Positions 19,054-28,559 of a stretch of 64,000 nucleotides of DNA are shown here, piece by piece; the stretch's first letter is position 1; each line of letters starts with the position of its first letter. The notes below the pieces were generated by a model. The model did no database searches. It was not told the DNA's origin and saw only the letters and a program-made list of their open reading frames with translations. The stretch lies in contig JAFEBI010000007.1 in NCBI GenBank assembly GCA_018242725.1, positions 92,061 through 156,060 on the forward strand, written 5' to 3'. This stretch comes from Nitrospira sp. (GTDB lineage Bacteria; Nitrospirota; Nitrospiria; Nitrospirales; Nitrospiraceae). The translations under genes were made by a program, and so were the position numbers.

Positions 19054-20961
19054 ATGTGTGGCATCGTTGGAAAACTGAATCTGGACGGGATCGAGTCGGT
19101 TCCTCCTCAACTCATCGCTCGGATGAAAGATGAAATCGTCCATCGCGGTCCGGATGGGGACGGCGATTTCTTTTCAGGTCCCATTGGATTAGGTCACAGA
19201 CGGCTTTCAATCATCGGTTTGGCGAGTGGCGCCCAGCCAATGAGCAACGAAGACCATAGCGTTTGGGTGGTCTATAATGGAGAGATTTATAATTTCAAAG
19301 AGCTTCGAAGCGAACTTGAGTCCTGCGGCCATATCTTTAAGTCCAATTCAGATACGGAGGTTATTGTCCACCTCTACGAGGAGTTCGGGGTTGAATTGGT
19401 CAAGCGGCTTCGTGGAATGTTTGCTTTTGCTCTTTGGGACGAACGCAAGCAATTCCTTCTTCTTGCTCGGGATCGAGTCGGAATCAAGCCACTTTATTAT
19501 ATTAATACCGGGCAGGCACTTGTATTCAGTTCTGAAATCAAGTCGTTACTGATGGATCCCTCCGTTGAACGCAGAATAAATAGGCGGTCGATCGACCGTT
19601 TTCTGACCTATTACTATCTTCCAGGGGAGGACACTCTATTCGAGGGAATTCACAAGCTTGCTCCCGGCCACTTTATGACTGTTCATAACGGTCGGATAGA
19701 AAAATACCAGTATTGGGATTTGCATTTTGAGATTTCTCCGCGATGGACACGTTTTGAAGATGCGGTCGAAGAGCTGAAAGTACTGCTGCGTGATACAGTC
19801 AGAGATCATATGATCAGCGATGTGCCTATCGGCGTCCTATTGAGCGGCGGTGTCGACTCAACCGGCGTGTTGCGCTATGCCTCGGAACAGGCGCATAAGC
19901 GGATCAACACTTTTACTGTCGGCTTTTCCGGGGAAGAGTTCGCCGATGAACGGCCGTATGCACGGCTAGCAGCACAGTATTATAACTCGCTGCATCACGA
20001 AATCACGATTACCGCAAAAGACTTTTGTGATTTTCTTCCGCAATATGTTTGGCATATGGAAGAGCCTGTTTGCGAGCCTCCCGCCATAGCTCTTTACTAT
20101 GTGTCTCGTTTGGCCCGTGAATCGGCGGTCAAGGTGTTGTTGTCAGGAGAAGGGGGTGACGAGGCGTTCGGAGGATACATTAAGTACCGTAATCTGCTCG
20201 CACTGGAAGGATTGAAGTCGGCCTTTGGTCCTGCAAGAGGCATGTTACGTTTTGTGTTTGAGCAGATGGGATCGATTGGGTCAGAGGGATTCCAGAAGTA
20301 CGCGAGACTTGTTGACCGGCCGATGTCGCAATACTACTTCAGTTGTACGGCAACACCCGATACCCTATTTAACCGGCTCAAGCATGTTCTTTATAAGAGA
20401 GACTTTGCTGAATCTTTCGTGGAGAGGTCCGATGAGCCGACCGGACAACTCTTTCGGCAATTAGATGGCCTCCCATTGCTTCATCAACTGCTGTATGTGG
20501 ATACCAAAACGTGGCTTCCAGATGACTTGCTAGTCAAAGCGGATAAAATGACTATGGCGACCTCCGTTGAGCTACGGGTACCACTACTTGACCATCAAAT
20601 CCTCGAATTTTCAGCGTCGCTTCCACCGCACTTTAAGGTCCAAGGATGGTCCACCAAACGCATTCTGAAGGCAGCCTTAAAGGATTCCGTTCCACCAGCA
20701 ATTCTTAAACGAAAGAAAACTGGTTTCCCTGTTCCGTATGAGGGATGGCTCAGAAATGAACTAAAAGAATTTGTTTTTGAGACGATTTTGGATAAGAACA
20801 GCGCGTTAAGTGCGTATTTTCACAAAGAGACACTTCTTAAACTGCTCCAGATCCACCAGAGAGGGGAAGGAGGATCGCAAGAAGTTTTCTCTCTCCTCAT
20901 GCTGGAATTATGGCATCAGCAATTCGCCAAAGGCCACCTTCAGCCGCAGAGAGTCCACTGA
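19054..20961 (+). CDS. asnB: Asparagine synthase-type amidotransferase (second copy, exosortase-locus type)
   Basis: A 635-residue class II amidotransferase with Cys2 as the glutaminase nucleophile (MCGIVGKLNLDG), HRGPDGDGDFF and GEIYNFKELRSEL. The ATP loop is classical here, LLSGGVDST, unlike the first copy. GEGGDEAFGGYIKY and LRVPLLDHQ follow. The length and general pattern match the amidotransferases often found in exosortase-associated polysaccharide loci. It begins 63 bases after the GT2 gene and 77 bases before the ligase/polymerase. Divergence between the two copies suggests different acceptors and not a recent duplication. The acceptor molecule is unknown. Confidence 0.93.
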   Translation: MCGIVGKLNLDGIESVPPQLIARMKDEIVHRGPDGDGDFFSGPIGLGHRRLSIIGLASGAQPMSNEDHSVWVVYNGEIYNFKELRSELESCGHIFKSNSDTEVIVHLYEEFGVELVKRLRGMFAFALWDERKQFLLLARDRVGIKPLYYINTGQALVFSSEIKSLLMDPSVERRINRRSIDRFLTYYYLPGEDTLFEGIHKLAPGHFMTVHNGRIEKYQYWDLHFEISPRWTRFEDAVEELKVLLRDTVRDHMISDVPIGVLLSGGVDSTGVLRYASEQAHKRINTFTVGFSGEEFADERPYARLAAQYYNSLHHEITITAKDFCDFLPQYVWHMEEPVCEPPAIALYYVSRLARESAVKVLLSGEGGDEAFGGYIKYRNLLALEGLKSAFGPARGMLRFVFEQMGSIGSEGFQKYARLVDRPMSQYYFSCTATPDTLFNRLKHVLYKRDFAESFVERSDEPTGQLFRQLDGLPLLHQLLYVDTKTWLPDDLLVKADKMTMATSVELRVPLLDHQILEFSASLPPHFKVQGWSTKRILKAALKDSVPPAILKRKKTGFPVPYEGWLRNELKEFVFETILDKNSALSAYFHKETLLKLLQIHQRGEGGSQEVFSLLMLELWHQQFAKGHLQPQRVH

Positions 20962-21038
20962 AAACACACGTGGTGTGGCTCCGAGAATTGTAATGGGGCT
21001 TCAGCTTATGGCGATCGCAATCTCTCTGGGGCAGTAAC

Positions 21039-22370
21039 ATGAATGGTATTGCAGTCGCGTTCGTACTCGTAAATGCGATCGCGTTAGTAGGCCTTCCCCG
21101 GCGATGGGCTCCCCTTCCTCTCTTGATAGGGGCATGTTACATGACGCTAGGGTCTGGACTTGAAATTGGACCGTTTCACTTTCAGGTAATTCGAATATTG
21201 GTGGCTGTGGGTGTCGCTCGTGTAATTGTTAGATCGGAACGTTTTCCAGAGAAAATGAACACTCTCGATTGGCTCATGGTGGCCTGGGCTACCTGGGCAC
21301 TGATGAGCAGCGTATTTCACAAAGAGGTGTCCGAAGTATTAGTGAATCGACTTGGTCTTGTGTATAACGGCTGTGGCATCTATTTCCTTCTTCGTGTGTT
21401 CTGCAGATCGCTCAAAGACTTGGTGGGCCTATGCAGGATCATTGCCATCCTTCTGATTCCACTTTCCATCGTAATGGGATTGGAACAAGCGACAGGGCGG
21501 AACGTATTTTCCGTATTGGGAGGGGTCGAAGAACTTTCTGAGGTTCGGAACGGAAGAATTCGCGCGCAAGGGCCCTTCTCGCATTCGATTCTTGCCGGGA
21601 CGGTTGGTGCGGTCTGCCTTCCCTTAATGACTGTTCTCTGGCAGCACCATCGAAAGACCGCGATTGCAGGAATAGGGGCTTGTCTCACAATAGTTTTAGC
21701 ATCTGCTTCAAGCGGGCCGATTCTAACCACCTTGTTCGGCATTGGAGCGTTGCTCATGTGGCATTCGCGTAACCAAATGCGGGTTGTCCGTTGGGTTGCG
21801 GTGCTGGGTTATATCGGACTGGATCTGGTTATGAATGCGCCAGCGTATTATCTTCTAGCACGAATTGATCTTACAGGCAGTAGCACCGGCTGGCATCGAG
21901 CAGCGTTAATCGAATCAGCTATTCAGCACATCTCTGAATGGTGGTTGGCAGGTACGGATGTTACCCGCCACTGGATGCCTTATGGCGTTGCATGGAGTCA
22001 GGATCAGGCAGACATTACGAATTATTATTTGAATATGGGTGTATGGGGGGGACTGCCTTTGATGTTCTTGTTTATAGCCGTCTTGGCAACAGCCTTTTCC
22101 CTTATAGGACGAACTCTTCGGCAAACACCAAAGTTGTCGCTGCAGTCTCAGTTCATGATCTGGGCACTTGGGGCATCACTTTTTGCACACAGCGCCACCT
22201 TTGTATCAGTTACGTATTTCGACCAGTCCGTTGTATTCATTTACCTAACTCTTGCCCTGATCGGCTCAGTGGGGTCTCATCTGATTAAATTGAGAGTGCC
22301 CGCAAAAGTCGTGCATAGGCCAAAAATCTCAGAAAGGTCTGTATCCAACGCAGTGCACTGCCGTCTATAA
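21039..22370 (+). CDS. O-antigen ligase/polymerase family membrane protein
   Basis: A 443-residue inner-membrane protein with about 10-12 hydrophobic segments and a large loop near residues 150-185 and another near 280-325 (STGWHRAALIESAIQHI, then NYYLNMGVWGGLPLMFL). This pattern, with Arg/His/Tyr-containing periplasmic loops, fits the Wzy_C/O-antigen ligase family, which polymerises or ligates undecaprenyl-linked glycans in the periplasm. It is the only polymerase-like gene seen in the locus, so it probably serves as Wzy. It closes the co-directional gene run before a change of strand. Confidence 0.85.
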   Translation: MNGIAVAFVLVNAIALVGLPRRWAPLPLLIGACYMTLGSGLEIGPFHFQVIRILVAVGVARVIVRSERFPEKMNTLDWLMVAWATWALMSSVFHKEVSEVLVNRLGLVYNGCGIYFLLRVFCRSLKDLVGLCRIIAILLIPLSIVMGLEQATGRNVFSVLGGVEELSEVRNGRIRAQGPFSHSILAGTVGAVCLPLMTVLWQHHRKTAIAGIGACLTIVLASASSGPILTTLFGIGALLMWHSRNQMRVVRWVAVLGYIGLDLVMNAPAYYLLARIDLTGSSTGWHRAALIESAIQHISEWWLAGTDVTRHWMPYGVAWSQDQADITNYYLNMGVWGGLPLMFLFIAVLATAFSLIGRTLRQTPKLSLQSQFMIWALGASLFAHSATFVSVTYFDQSVVFIYLTLALIGSVGSHLIKLRVPAKVVHRPKISERSVSNAVHCRL

Positions 22371-22710
22371 GATAGCCATGACCTAATGGCAGCACACATC
22401 ACGATTGTGCCGCAGGATGTGGGCGCGCGAACTCTTACTGCACGGAGGATCACTATGGTCTGGCTTCCACAATTGCTCCGACAAGGGGCAGGAGAACATC
22501 ATCGGAAACTCATGCTGCTGGCTGAAGACCATCTTGATCAAGCCGCGCTAGATCGAAAGCGGCTCGCCAAGGCGAAAGATGCTGATTCAGTTTCTCAACG
22601 ACGGCCTCTGCTATACACTGAAAGTTAACGTTAGTCTGTGAAGACTGCTGTTAAATTCTACGTTAGTACACTGTGATCGCTTTCTCGGTAAATGTTAAAT
22701 GACGACATCG
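22371..22710. other. Intergenic region with three short CGTTAGT repeats
   Basis: No recognisable gene. An open frame of 80 codons at 22386-22628 (+) has no known motif and no evident ribosome-binding site, so it is not called. The heptamer CGTTAGT occurs at 22629, 22661 and 22709. The third copy overlaps the 3' end of the beta-helix gene on the other strand. The region separates two convergent genes. No hairpin with a T-run was seen. Confidence 0.4.
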
Positions 22711-24138
22711 TTAGTTGACAATTAGATTTGTGGGTGCCGGCGGAGCCTGGGCCGCAGAGCTCCCAACACAGGAGGGATACTCTAAGGCACCACGGTCCCA
22801 CAAGCCATCTGCCCCACGAATACATCCGAACATATCGACGTTGAGTAATCCACCATCCGGTGCATTTTCGGTGATGGCAATACCTGCTGCGGTAGGTCCT
22901 GTTAAATTATAATTGTCGTTGGTATAACTCACAAAGATGGAGAGGGGAACATTGTTCTGAGCGCTGCTACCTGATCCGTTACCACCGGTACCGTAGGCTT
23001 GATGTGAATTGATAGCACCTGATCCCAGGTCAAGGGATGGCGTATCGCCTGCTGAGCGGCCGCGCGTGCCGCTCATGAACAGATTATTGTGTGCAATATT
23101 TCCAGTTCCTTGGGGGAACTGAATGCCCCAGCCACCATTGAACTGCATATTACCATCAACGAGGGTGTTATTATAGACGCGACAGTTGGTACAGTTTCCG
23201 CCATTGACCGAGTTGCCCAGAAAGCCAAAGGCACCATCTCCACCGCTAAAGCGATAGGCCAGGTTGCCATATATCCACGTGTTTGGCTTCGTTGAGGAAT
23301 TGAGCGCATCGGCGATCGAGATAATATTTGTTACGCCTGACCACCCCGGACTCCCGATGTCCCGCCATTGATTGAAACGGATAATACTATTCTCGGCGGA
23401 GTAGTAAAGGTTGATGGAATTACCATGATTAGTATCATCACCAGTCATACGATCTGCCGCACTGTATTCGATTGTGGCCCTATTGGTATTGCGGATAAAC
23501 CAGTGCTGATTGCTATCTGTCACGAGCATTCGGTGAAACAAGAGATTGGTCGATGTGCCACTGGTCTCGCAGTCAATTGCGTAGCGCCGTTCGGCGCCAC
23601 TATACGACCCAGTCCGTCCCTGCACCCAGGTGTATTTGACGACCAGATTACTGAGCGGCGATCCAAAGATGATTTGTCTCTGCGCAGCGTTCGCGTTGTT
23701 AGAGATTTGAAATCCGTAGGCGGTGGTATTAAACCAACTGCTTTCATTGCGGGTCGACCCATCCAACGTCCAATAACTGCTGGAAAAAGTGACGGGCGAG
23801 TTGAAGATTGCTTGGCCGTCTCCATAGTTGCTAGTCCATCCTGACTCTGTGCCGTGATTGGCCACGGTTGCTTTCTTAATGGTGATCACTAAAGTTCCAC
23901 TAGTCGCGCTGTTAAACGTAACCGATCCATAACTGCCATCTGCAATGTAGTAGGTATCACCACGTACCATTGTCGAGGGGGCGCAAGCACCTGTAAAACC
24001 AGTGCAGGCATTTGTCCAGTCGTTGCCGGTGCCGTTTCCAGTGGCGTCCGCACGGATGTAATGATTAGCTGCCTCGATGCTTGCAGTGTTAAGGAAAGGC
24101 ATTGAAAAAAGTAATGCTGAAACTATCAGAGTTCTCAT
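22711..24138 (-). CDS. Secreted right-handed parallel beta-helix protein
   Basis: A 475-residue exported protein. It starts at the ATG at 24138, seven bases after GGAGG, and has a signal peptide (MRTLIVSALLFSMPFLNTAS, cleavage near EAANHY). The mature N-terminus HYIRADATGNGTGNDWTNAC is typical of secreted beta-helix proteins related to pectate lyases and polysaccharide-binding proteins. The middle shows Asn-rich repeats (NLLFHRMLV, TIEYSAADRM, SIIRFNQW, NCRVYNNTLVDG, IAHNNLFMSG) that fit parallel beta-helix rungs. It ends with a Pro-rich APPAPTNLIV tail, which looks like a truncated linker to an Fn3 domain. It may bind or depolymerise the exported polysaccharide. It is encoded against the surrounding operon. 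Confidence 0.82.
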   Translation of the reverse strand: MRTLIVSALLFSMPFLNTASIEAANHYIRADATGNGTGNDWTNACTGFTGACAPSTMVRGDTYYIADGSYGSVTFNSATSGTLVITIKKATVANHGTESGWTSNYGDGQAIFNSPVTFSSSYWTLDGSTRNESSWFNTTAYGFQISNNANAAQRQIIFGSPLSNLVVKYTWVQGRTGSYSGAERRYAIDCETSGTSTNLLFHRMLVTDSNQHWFIRNTNRATIEYSAADRMTGDDTNHGNSINLYYSAENSIIRFNQWRDIGSPGWSGVTNIISIADALNSSTKPNTWIYGNLAYRFSGGDGAFGFLGNSVNGGNCTNCRVYNNTLVDGNMQFNGGWGIQFPQGTGNIAHNNLFMSGTRGRSAGDTPSLDLGSGAINSHQAYGTGGNGSGSSAQNNVPLSIFVSYTNDNYNLTGPTAAGIAITENAPDGGLLNVDMFGCIRGADGLWDRGALEYPSCVGSSAAQAPPAPTNLIVN

Positions 24139-24863
24139 TTCTGTGCCTCCAGGAGTAGATGAATTCAACATGCGTAATAAATGTAGCCCAACATCAGATT
24201 GAAGCTGTTGAGCCAATAGGAAAAAGTAAAAAATAAGTGTGCCGCCTGTTCTGCAGAGCGGCGTTTCGTCGAGTTAAGCATGGCTGTAATAAGCAAAACG
24301 AATGCCAGACATTATTTTTTAGGCATGTGCAAATCGCCTCAAATTTCGATGGATCTTCTACTCTAAGATTTGAGCAAGTGGCCTTATAGGTTCTAAAGTG
24401 TACGTTTTTTCCTTCAGTAGGTGCCTCCCACGGAAACAAAATATCGTGTTAGCAGTTTGTAGGAGGACGCAGGCGAGGCCTCGGTGTCTGGCTGTACACA
24501 TTGTGCCGTGCCGGTCACCCCAACCGAAAGGGCATTCGAATATCTTGTACCAGATCTGCAACATACCGTAACTGTTTTGCCGTGTTGCGCTGGCATCGAT
24601 CGCGTTTTGGCAGTGGTGGCCTGTTTTGGTTTTGGCATTGCGTTCTTCCACATGTGGTGCCACGTCGAGCATGCGTAGCGGCTACATTGGTCCTTCGTAT
24701 CATATAGTCCTTGTGCCTTGCGATACAGGAGGCGGTTGGGTCGATTGTGCTAACATGCGTGTCATTTTTTCGCTTCTGAGTTGTGAAGATCCACGCCGTC
24801 GTTGCCAGAACGTCTTGGGCTGAAGCTTTTATAGCTGGCCCATGGGTTTTCAGCAAATTGCTA
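24139..24863. other. Long non-coding region between the beta-helix gene and the IS5-type element
   Basis: About 725 bases without a supportable gene. Several overlapping frames of 60-120 codons exist on both strands, but none shows a known motif, a ribosome-binding site or a consistent codon pattern. The promoter of the beta-helix gene should lie in the first part. The right half may be the debris of an older insertion, given the adjoining broken transposase. Confidence 0.4.
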
Positions 24864-25728
24864 GGATCTGTTGACATTCAGCTCTCCCCGAGGCATTGGG
24901 GTGGCATGGTTCAACGCCCACAGGAGGGGGATGGCAAGACGAGAGCTACGGGATGATCAATGGAAGCAGATTGAGGAGTTGTTACCAAGCAAGGTAAGTG
25001 ATCCCGGACAGACCGCCACCAATAACCGGATATTCGTGGATGCTGTGCTATGGATTGCACGAACCCGTGCACACTGTCGGGATCTGTCGGAACAGTTCGG
25101 CCCCTGGAACAGCGTGTTCCAGCGCTATAATCGGATAAGCTAAGGCAGGGGTCTGGGAGTGCGTGTTCCGGACCCTGTCAGGTGAGCCCGACTTTGAATA
25201 TGTGATGATTGACTCGACGAGTGTTCGCGCCCACCAGCATGCTGCGGGCGCAAAAGGGGGGCTCAAGAAACGGAAGCCCTTGGCCGCTCGAGAGAGAGAA
25301 CTAACCGCCAAGATCCACACCGCAGTCAATGTCTTGAGTAATTCATTGCGCTTTATCCTGACACCAAGGCAGGCATCTGACTATGCGCAGGCGATGCCGT
25401 TGCTGACAGGATGGTCCGCACACTACGTGATCGCCGACAAAGGGTACAATAGTCGCACGATCGAGAAAACGATTGAACGGTCCGGAGCAATTACTATAAT
25501 TCCGCTGCGTGCCTGCCTCAACAATCCGCGCGAGACGGATTTCGCCCTGTACGCCGAGCGCTACCGCATCGAGGGCTTCTTCAACCGACTCAAGCACTAC
25601 CGTGCCGTCGCGACTCACTACGCCAAACGCGCCCGTAACTTCGCCAGTCTCATCGATCTTGCCGCAACCATGCTCTGGATGAAAGGAATGTCCACAGCCC
25701 CTAGAGCGTGTATTGCAAATTCCTGATT
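24864..25728 (+). mobile_element. IS5-family insertion sequence, probably defective
   Basis: The region carries a transposase of the IS5 family (IS427-like) split by a frameshift. A possible left end is GGATCTGTTGACATT near 24864. The right side (near 25710-25725, ending ATTGCAAATTCC) matches it only poorly when reversed, so the terminal repeats are uncertain or degraded. No direct target duplication could be seen. It lies between the beta-helix gene and the rfb genes and may have separated once-adjacent parts of the locus. Confidence 0.75.
24931..25726 (+). pseudogene. IS5-family transposase, frameshifted
   Basis: Two frames together make a full-length DDE transposase. The first (24931-25143) starts at an ATG after AGGAGGGGG and encodes MARRELRDDQWKQIEELLP, then DLSEQFGPWNSVFQRYNRIS. 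The second encodes VFRTLSGEPDFEYVMIDST, AHQHAAGAKGGLKK, VIADKGYNS and YRIEGFFNRLKHYRAVATHY, with Asp, Asp and Glu in DDE positions. One extra T near 25141 breaks the frame: removing it restores SKAGVWECVFRT. IS427-type elements may use programmed frameshifting, but no slippery run is present here. In addition the usual PWRDLP is AHCRDLS. A dead copy is the simpler reading. Confidence 0.85.
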
Positions 25729-25869
25729 TGAACGCATTGAAACATCTGGTATGCAGAAAAAGGTCACGCGTGAGGACACCTTTCTCATGATGACGCTATA
25801 CCTCTCAAAAATAGATGCAACCGAGAATCCCATATCCAGAGCAAAGATAGATTCCTACCGAGTTTGCGA

Positions 25870-26766
25870 ATGAGGAAATGTGTGAGGAAAGGCATTATTC
25901 TAGCTGGAGGTTCAGGTTCTCGTCTCTATCCGCTTACGGCTGGTACGAGTAAACAGCTCATGCCGGTGTATGACAAACCCATGATCTATTATCCGCTTTC
26001 CACTCTGATGCTTGCTGGGATTCGCGAAATCCTTGTCATCACAACTCCCCAGGACCGGGAAGCATTTGTTCGACTCCTTGGTGATGGTGCTCATCTTGGC
26101 CTGACAATTCATTATGCCGTACAGCCACGACCAGAAGGCTTGGCGCAAGCCTTCATCATCGGTAAGAAGTTTATCGGACAGGACTCTGTAACCCTAATCT
26201 TAGGGGACAATATCTTCTATGGCCATGGATTCCCTGAAGCGCTTCTAGAGGCGGCTCAATCCGAAACAGGAGCGACGGTCTTCGCCTATCACGTCCGCGA
26301 CCCAGAACGCTACGGAGTTGTCGAATTTGCTGAAACCGGTCAAGCGCTGACGCTGGAAGAAAAACCGGTCAACCCGCGATCGAATTACGCTGTCACAGGA
26401 CTCTACTTTTACGATAATGATGTCGTGAATATCGCAGCCGAGTTGAAGCCATCAAAGCGAGGCGAATTAGAGATCACTGATGTCAATTCCGCATATTTGG
26501 CTCGTGGGAGTCTGAGAGTACAAAAACTTGGGCGAGGAATTGCCTGGCTCGATACGGGAACGCATGCGTCTCTTCAGCAAGCATCTAACTTTGTTCAAAC
26601 ACTTCAAGAGAGGCAAGGAGTCATGGTCTCCTGTCCGGAAGAAATAGCCTTTCGCATGGGCTATATCACGAGCGACGATCTGATAAGGCAAATGGTTCCA
26701 ATAAGAAAAAGCCAATACGGTGATTGCTTGCTCCGCCTGCTTCAACAAGAAGGATTACACGCGTGA
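25870..26766 (+). CDS. rfbA: Glucose-1-phosphate thymidylyltransferase
   Basis: This enzyme makes dTDP-glucose from dTTP and glucose 1-phosphate, the first step of dTDP-L-rhamnose synthesis. The 298-residue length and motifs fit the RmlA family: [20 protein letters not shown] for nucleotide binding, [53 protein letters not shown] and [10 protein letters not shown]. The ATG at 25870 is used; a GTG at 25882 is closer to the conserved strand. The next gene, rfbC, starts within its stop codon (GTGA), so the two are co-translated. Confidence 0.96.
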   Translation: MRKCVRKGIILAGGSGSRLYPLTAGTSKQLMPVYDKPMIYYPLSTLMLAGIREILVITTPQDREAFVRLLGDGAHLGLTIHYAVQPRPEGLAQAFIIGKKFIGQDSVTLILGDNIFYGHGFPEALLEAAQSETGATVFAYHVRDPERYGVVEFAETGQALTLEEKPVNPRSNYAVTGLYFYDNDVVNIAAELKPSKRGELEITDVNSAYLARGSLRVQKLGRGIAWLDTGTHASLQQASNFVQTLQERQGVMVSCPEEIAFRMGYITSDDLIRQMVPIRKSQYGDCLLRLLQQEGLHA

Positions 26767-27365
26767 AAGTTGAGACAACTAAGTTGCCAGGCGTGCTCAT
26801 TATTGATCCGGTGGTCCATCGCGATCCGAGAGGTTTTTTTGTGGAAAGGTATCAGGCTCGGGCCTATTCGGAATACGCTCTCCCCAAGGAGTTTGTCCAG
26901 GATAATCATAGTCAATCCGTAAAGGGAACATTGCGTGGCATGCATCTCCAACTGTCGCAACCGCAGGGGAAATTGGTATATGTGCTCGAAGGATCTATTT
27001 TCGACGTGGCTATGGATGTACGCGTTGGTTCCCCTACTTTTGGTCAGTGGGTCGGTGTTGAACTGACCAGAGACAATTTTAGACAGCTGTACATTCCTCC
27101 TGGATTTGCGCATGGCTTTTGTGTCACCAGCGAGCGGGCAGATGTCCTGTATAAGTGTACAGACTATTATCTACCAGGCGACGAGATCACCATCCCCTGG
27201 AATGATCCGGAGATAGCAATTCAATGGCCAATCTCGAACCCGCTTCTCTCGCAGAAGGATGCCACTGCTCTACGGCTCCAGCACGTGTTGAGTCGGCTTC
27301 CTAGATATAAAACGGAAGAGCACAGCGTCCACCCTGTGGAAGCTATGAGAAGGGTAATTCCATGA
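26763..27365 (+). CDS. rfbC: dTDP-4-dehydrorhamnose 3,5-epimerase
   Basis: This cupin-fold enzyme epimerises dTDP-4-keto-6-deoxyglucose at C3 and C5. The 200-residue protein shows [36 protein letters not shown] with the catalytic His, [18 protein letters not shown] and IPPGFAHGF, and later [13 protein letters not shown] choose the GTG at 26763, which overlaps the rfbA stop. The ATG of the broken rfbB overlaps its own stop as ATGA. It is intact, although the enzyme expected before it in the pathway (rfbB) is not. Confidence 0.95.
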   Translation: MKVETTKLPGVLIIDPVVHRDPRGFFVERYQARAYSEYALPKEFVQDNHSQSVKGTLRGMHLQLSQPQGKLVYVLEGSIFDVAMDVRVGSPTFGQWVGVELTRDNFRQLYIPPGFAHGFCVTSERADVLYKCTDYYLPGDEITIPWNDPEIAIQWPISNPLLSQKDATALRLQHVLSRLPRYKTEEHSVHPVEAMRRVIP

Positions 27366-28448
27366 TTACGGCAATAGGAACAGGTGCAACAGGGTTTATC
27401 GGCAGCAACTTTGTCAGATTGCTTTTTAAAGAAACAAACGTTCACGTTGTGATTGTGGACCAGCTGACCTACGCAGGTCATCCAGCCACGTTAATCGATA
27501 TTCAAAATGATGGGCGCGTAACAGTTCTTCAAGAAGACATCACCGGTGAGCAGACCATCTAGGGCATTTTCAAAAGGTAGATGCCGACCTGGATCGTGAA
27601 TTTTGATGCGGAGTCGCACGTCGATCGGTCGATTGATAATCCAAAGCCATTTCTGGAAAACAATAGGTCCGTCACATACGTACTTTTTGAAGCAGCGCGT
27701 CGACTCCTCGCAGAGACCGATGCGCACATGAAGACGAATTTAGATTTCTGCACGTTTCAACGGATGAGGTGTGTGGCTCACTCGGGGCAGAGGGAAAGTT
27801 TAGCGAGTCGTCTCCTTACGCTCCCAATTCACCGTATGCTGCCTCAAAAGGTGCCGCTGACTATTTTGTCCTGGCCTATTGGCATACGTACAAAGTTCCA
27901 ACTCTGATTATGAACTGTTCAAATAACTATGGTCAGTATCAATTTCCTGAAAAGCTGATTCCTCTCACAATCCTAAACGCCCTTGATTGCAAGCCATTGC
28001 GCATCTGTGGCGATGGGCTCCAAGTTCGAGACTGGCTTCATGTGGAAGACATTGTCGAGCCATCTTGCTGGTCCTTCGTGACGGGAGAGTAGACGAAAAT
28101 TACAACATTGGAGGCGAGGAAGAAAGGACTACTCGAGGGATTGTCGACGGAATCTGTTCCATTCTCGAAGAATTGATGCCGGCTAGCAAGAATGCATGCT
28201 GCATGGAGAAAAATCTTGGTCTGTATACCGACCGGAAACAGTTTGTTGAGAACCGTCCAGGTCATGACCGACGCTACACTATCAACTCCGGAAAGATCAG
28301 ATCTGAGTTGAAATGGTCTCCACAGCATACATTCAAAATTGGATTGCAAAAAATCGTTGAGTGGTATTTTCCAAATCGTGAATGGTGCCAACAGGTGTTG
28401 GGAGATCGCTACGAGAGACAGCGGTTAGGGATCTTGGCGAATGACTAG
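27362..28448 (+). pseudogene. rfbB: dTDP-glucose 4,6-dehydratase, inactivated by stops and frameshifts
   Basis: Family segments appear in order but in three reading frames. The N-terminus TGATGFIGSNFVRLL and QLTYAGH run to in-frame TAG codons at 27560 and 27578. Between these stops the bases encode the expected QKVDADL in another frame, so two compensating shifts occurred. WIVNFDAESHVDRSID resumes in the first frame. From about 27750 a second frame gives [12 protein letters not shown] and [11 protein letters not shown] (Tyr and Lys of the active site), then [18 protein letters not shown]. From about 28050 a third gives [20 protein letters not shown] to the C-terminus. At least three independent lesions mean no functional enzyme, unless the assembly is at fault. 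Confidence 0.9.
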
Positions 28449-28559
28449 GCTCAGGACTCATTCTTTCAGATAGAAGGTGATATGGCTTCATGGTGTCAGA
28501 CGGCTTCAAGACTGATGCAATTCAGTTTGCTACAACTGTAGCCATAGGGATCAGAGGGG

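Noticed and set aside
22386..22628. An 80-codon open frame after the ligase/polymerase gene
   Set aside because: There is no known motif, no clear ribosome-binding site and no conserved context, so it is probably chance.
24358..24877. Overlapping frames on both strands between the beta-helix gene and the IS5 element
   Set aside because: They overlap each other in several frames with Cys/His/Arg-rich compositions typical of non-coding translation.
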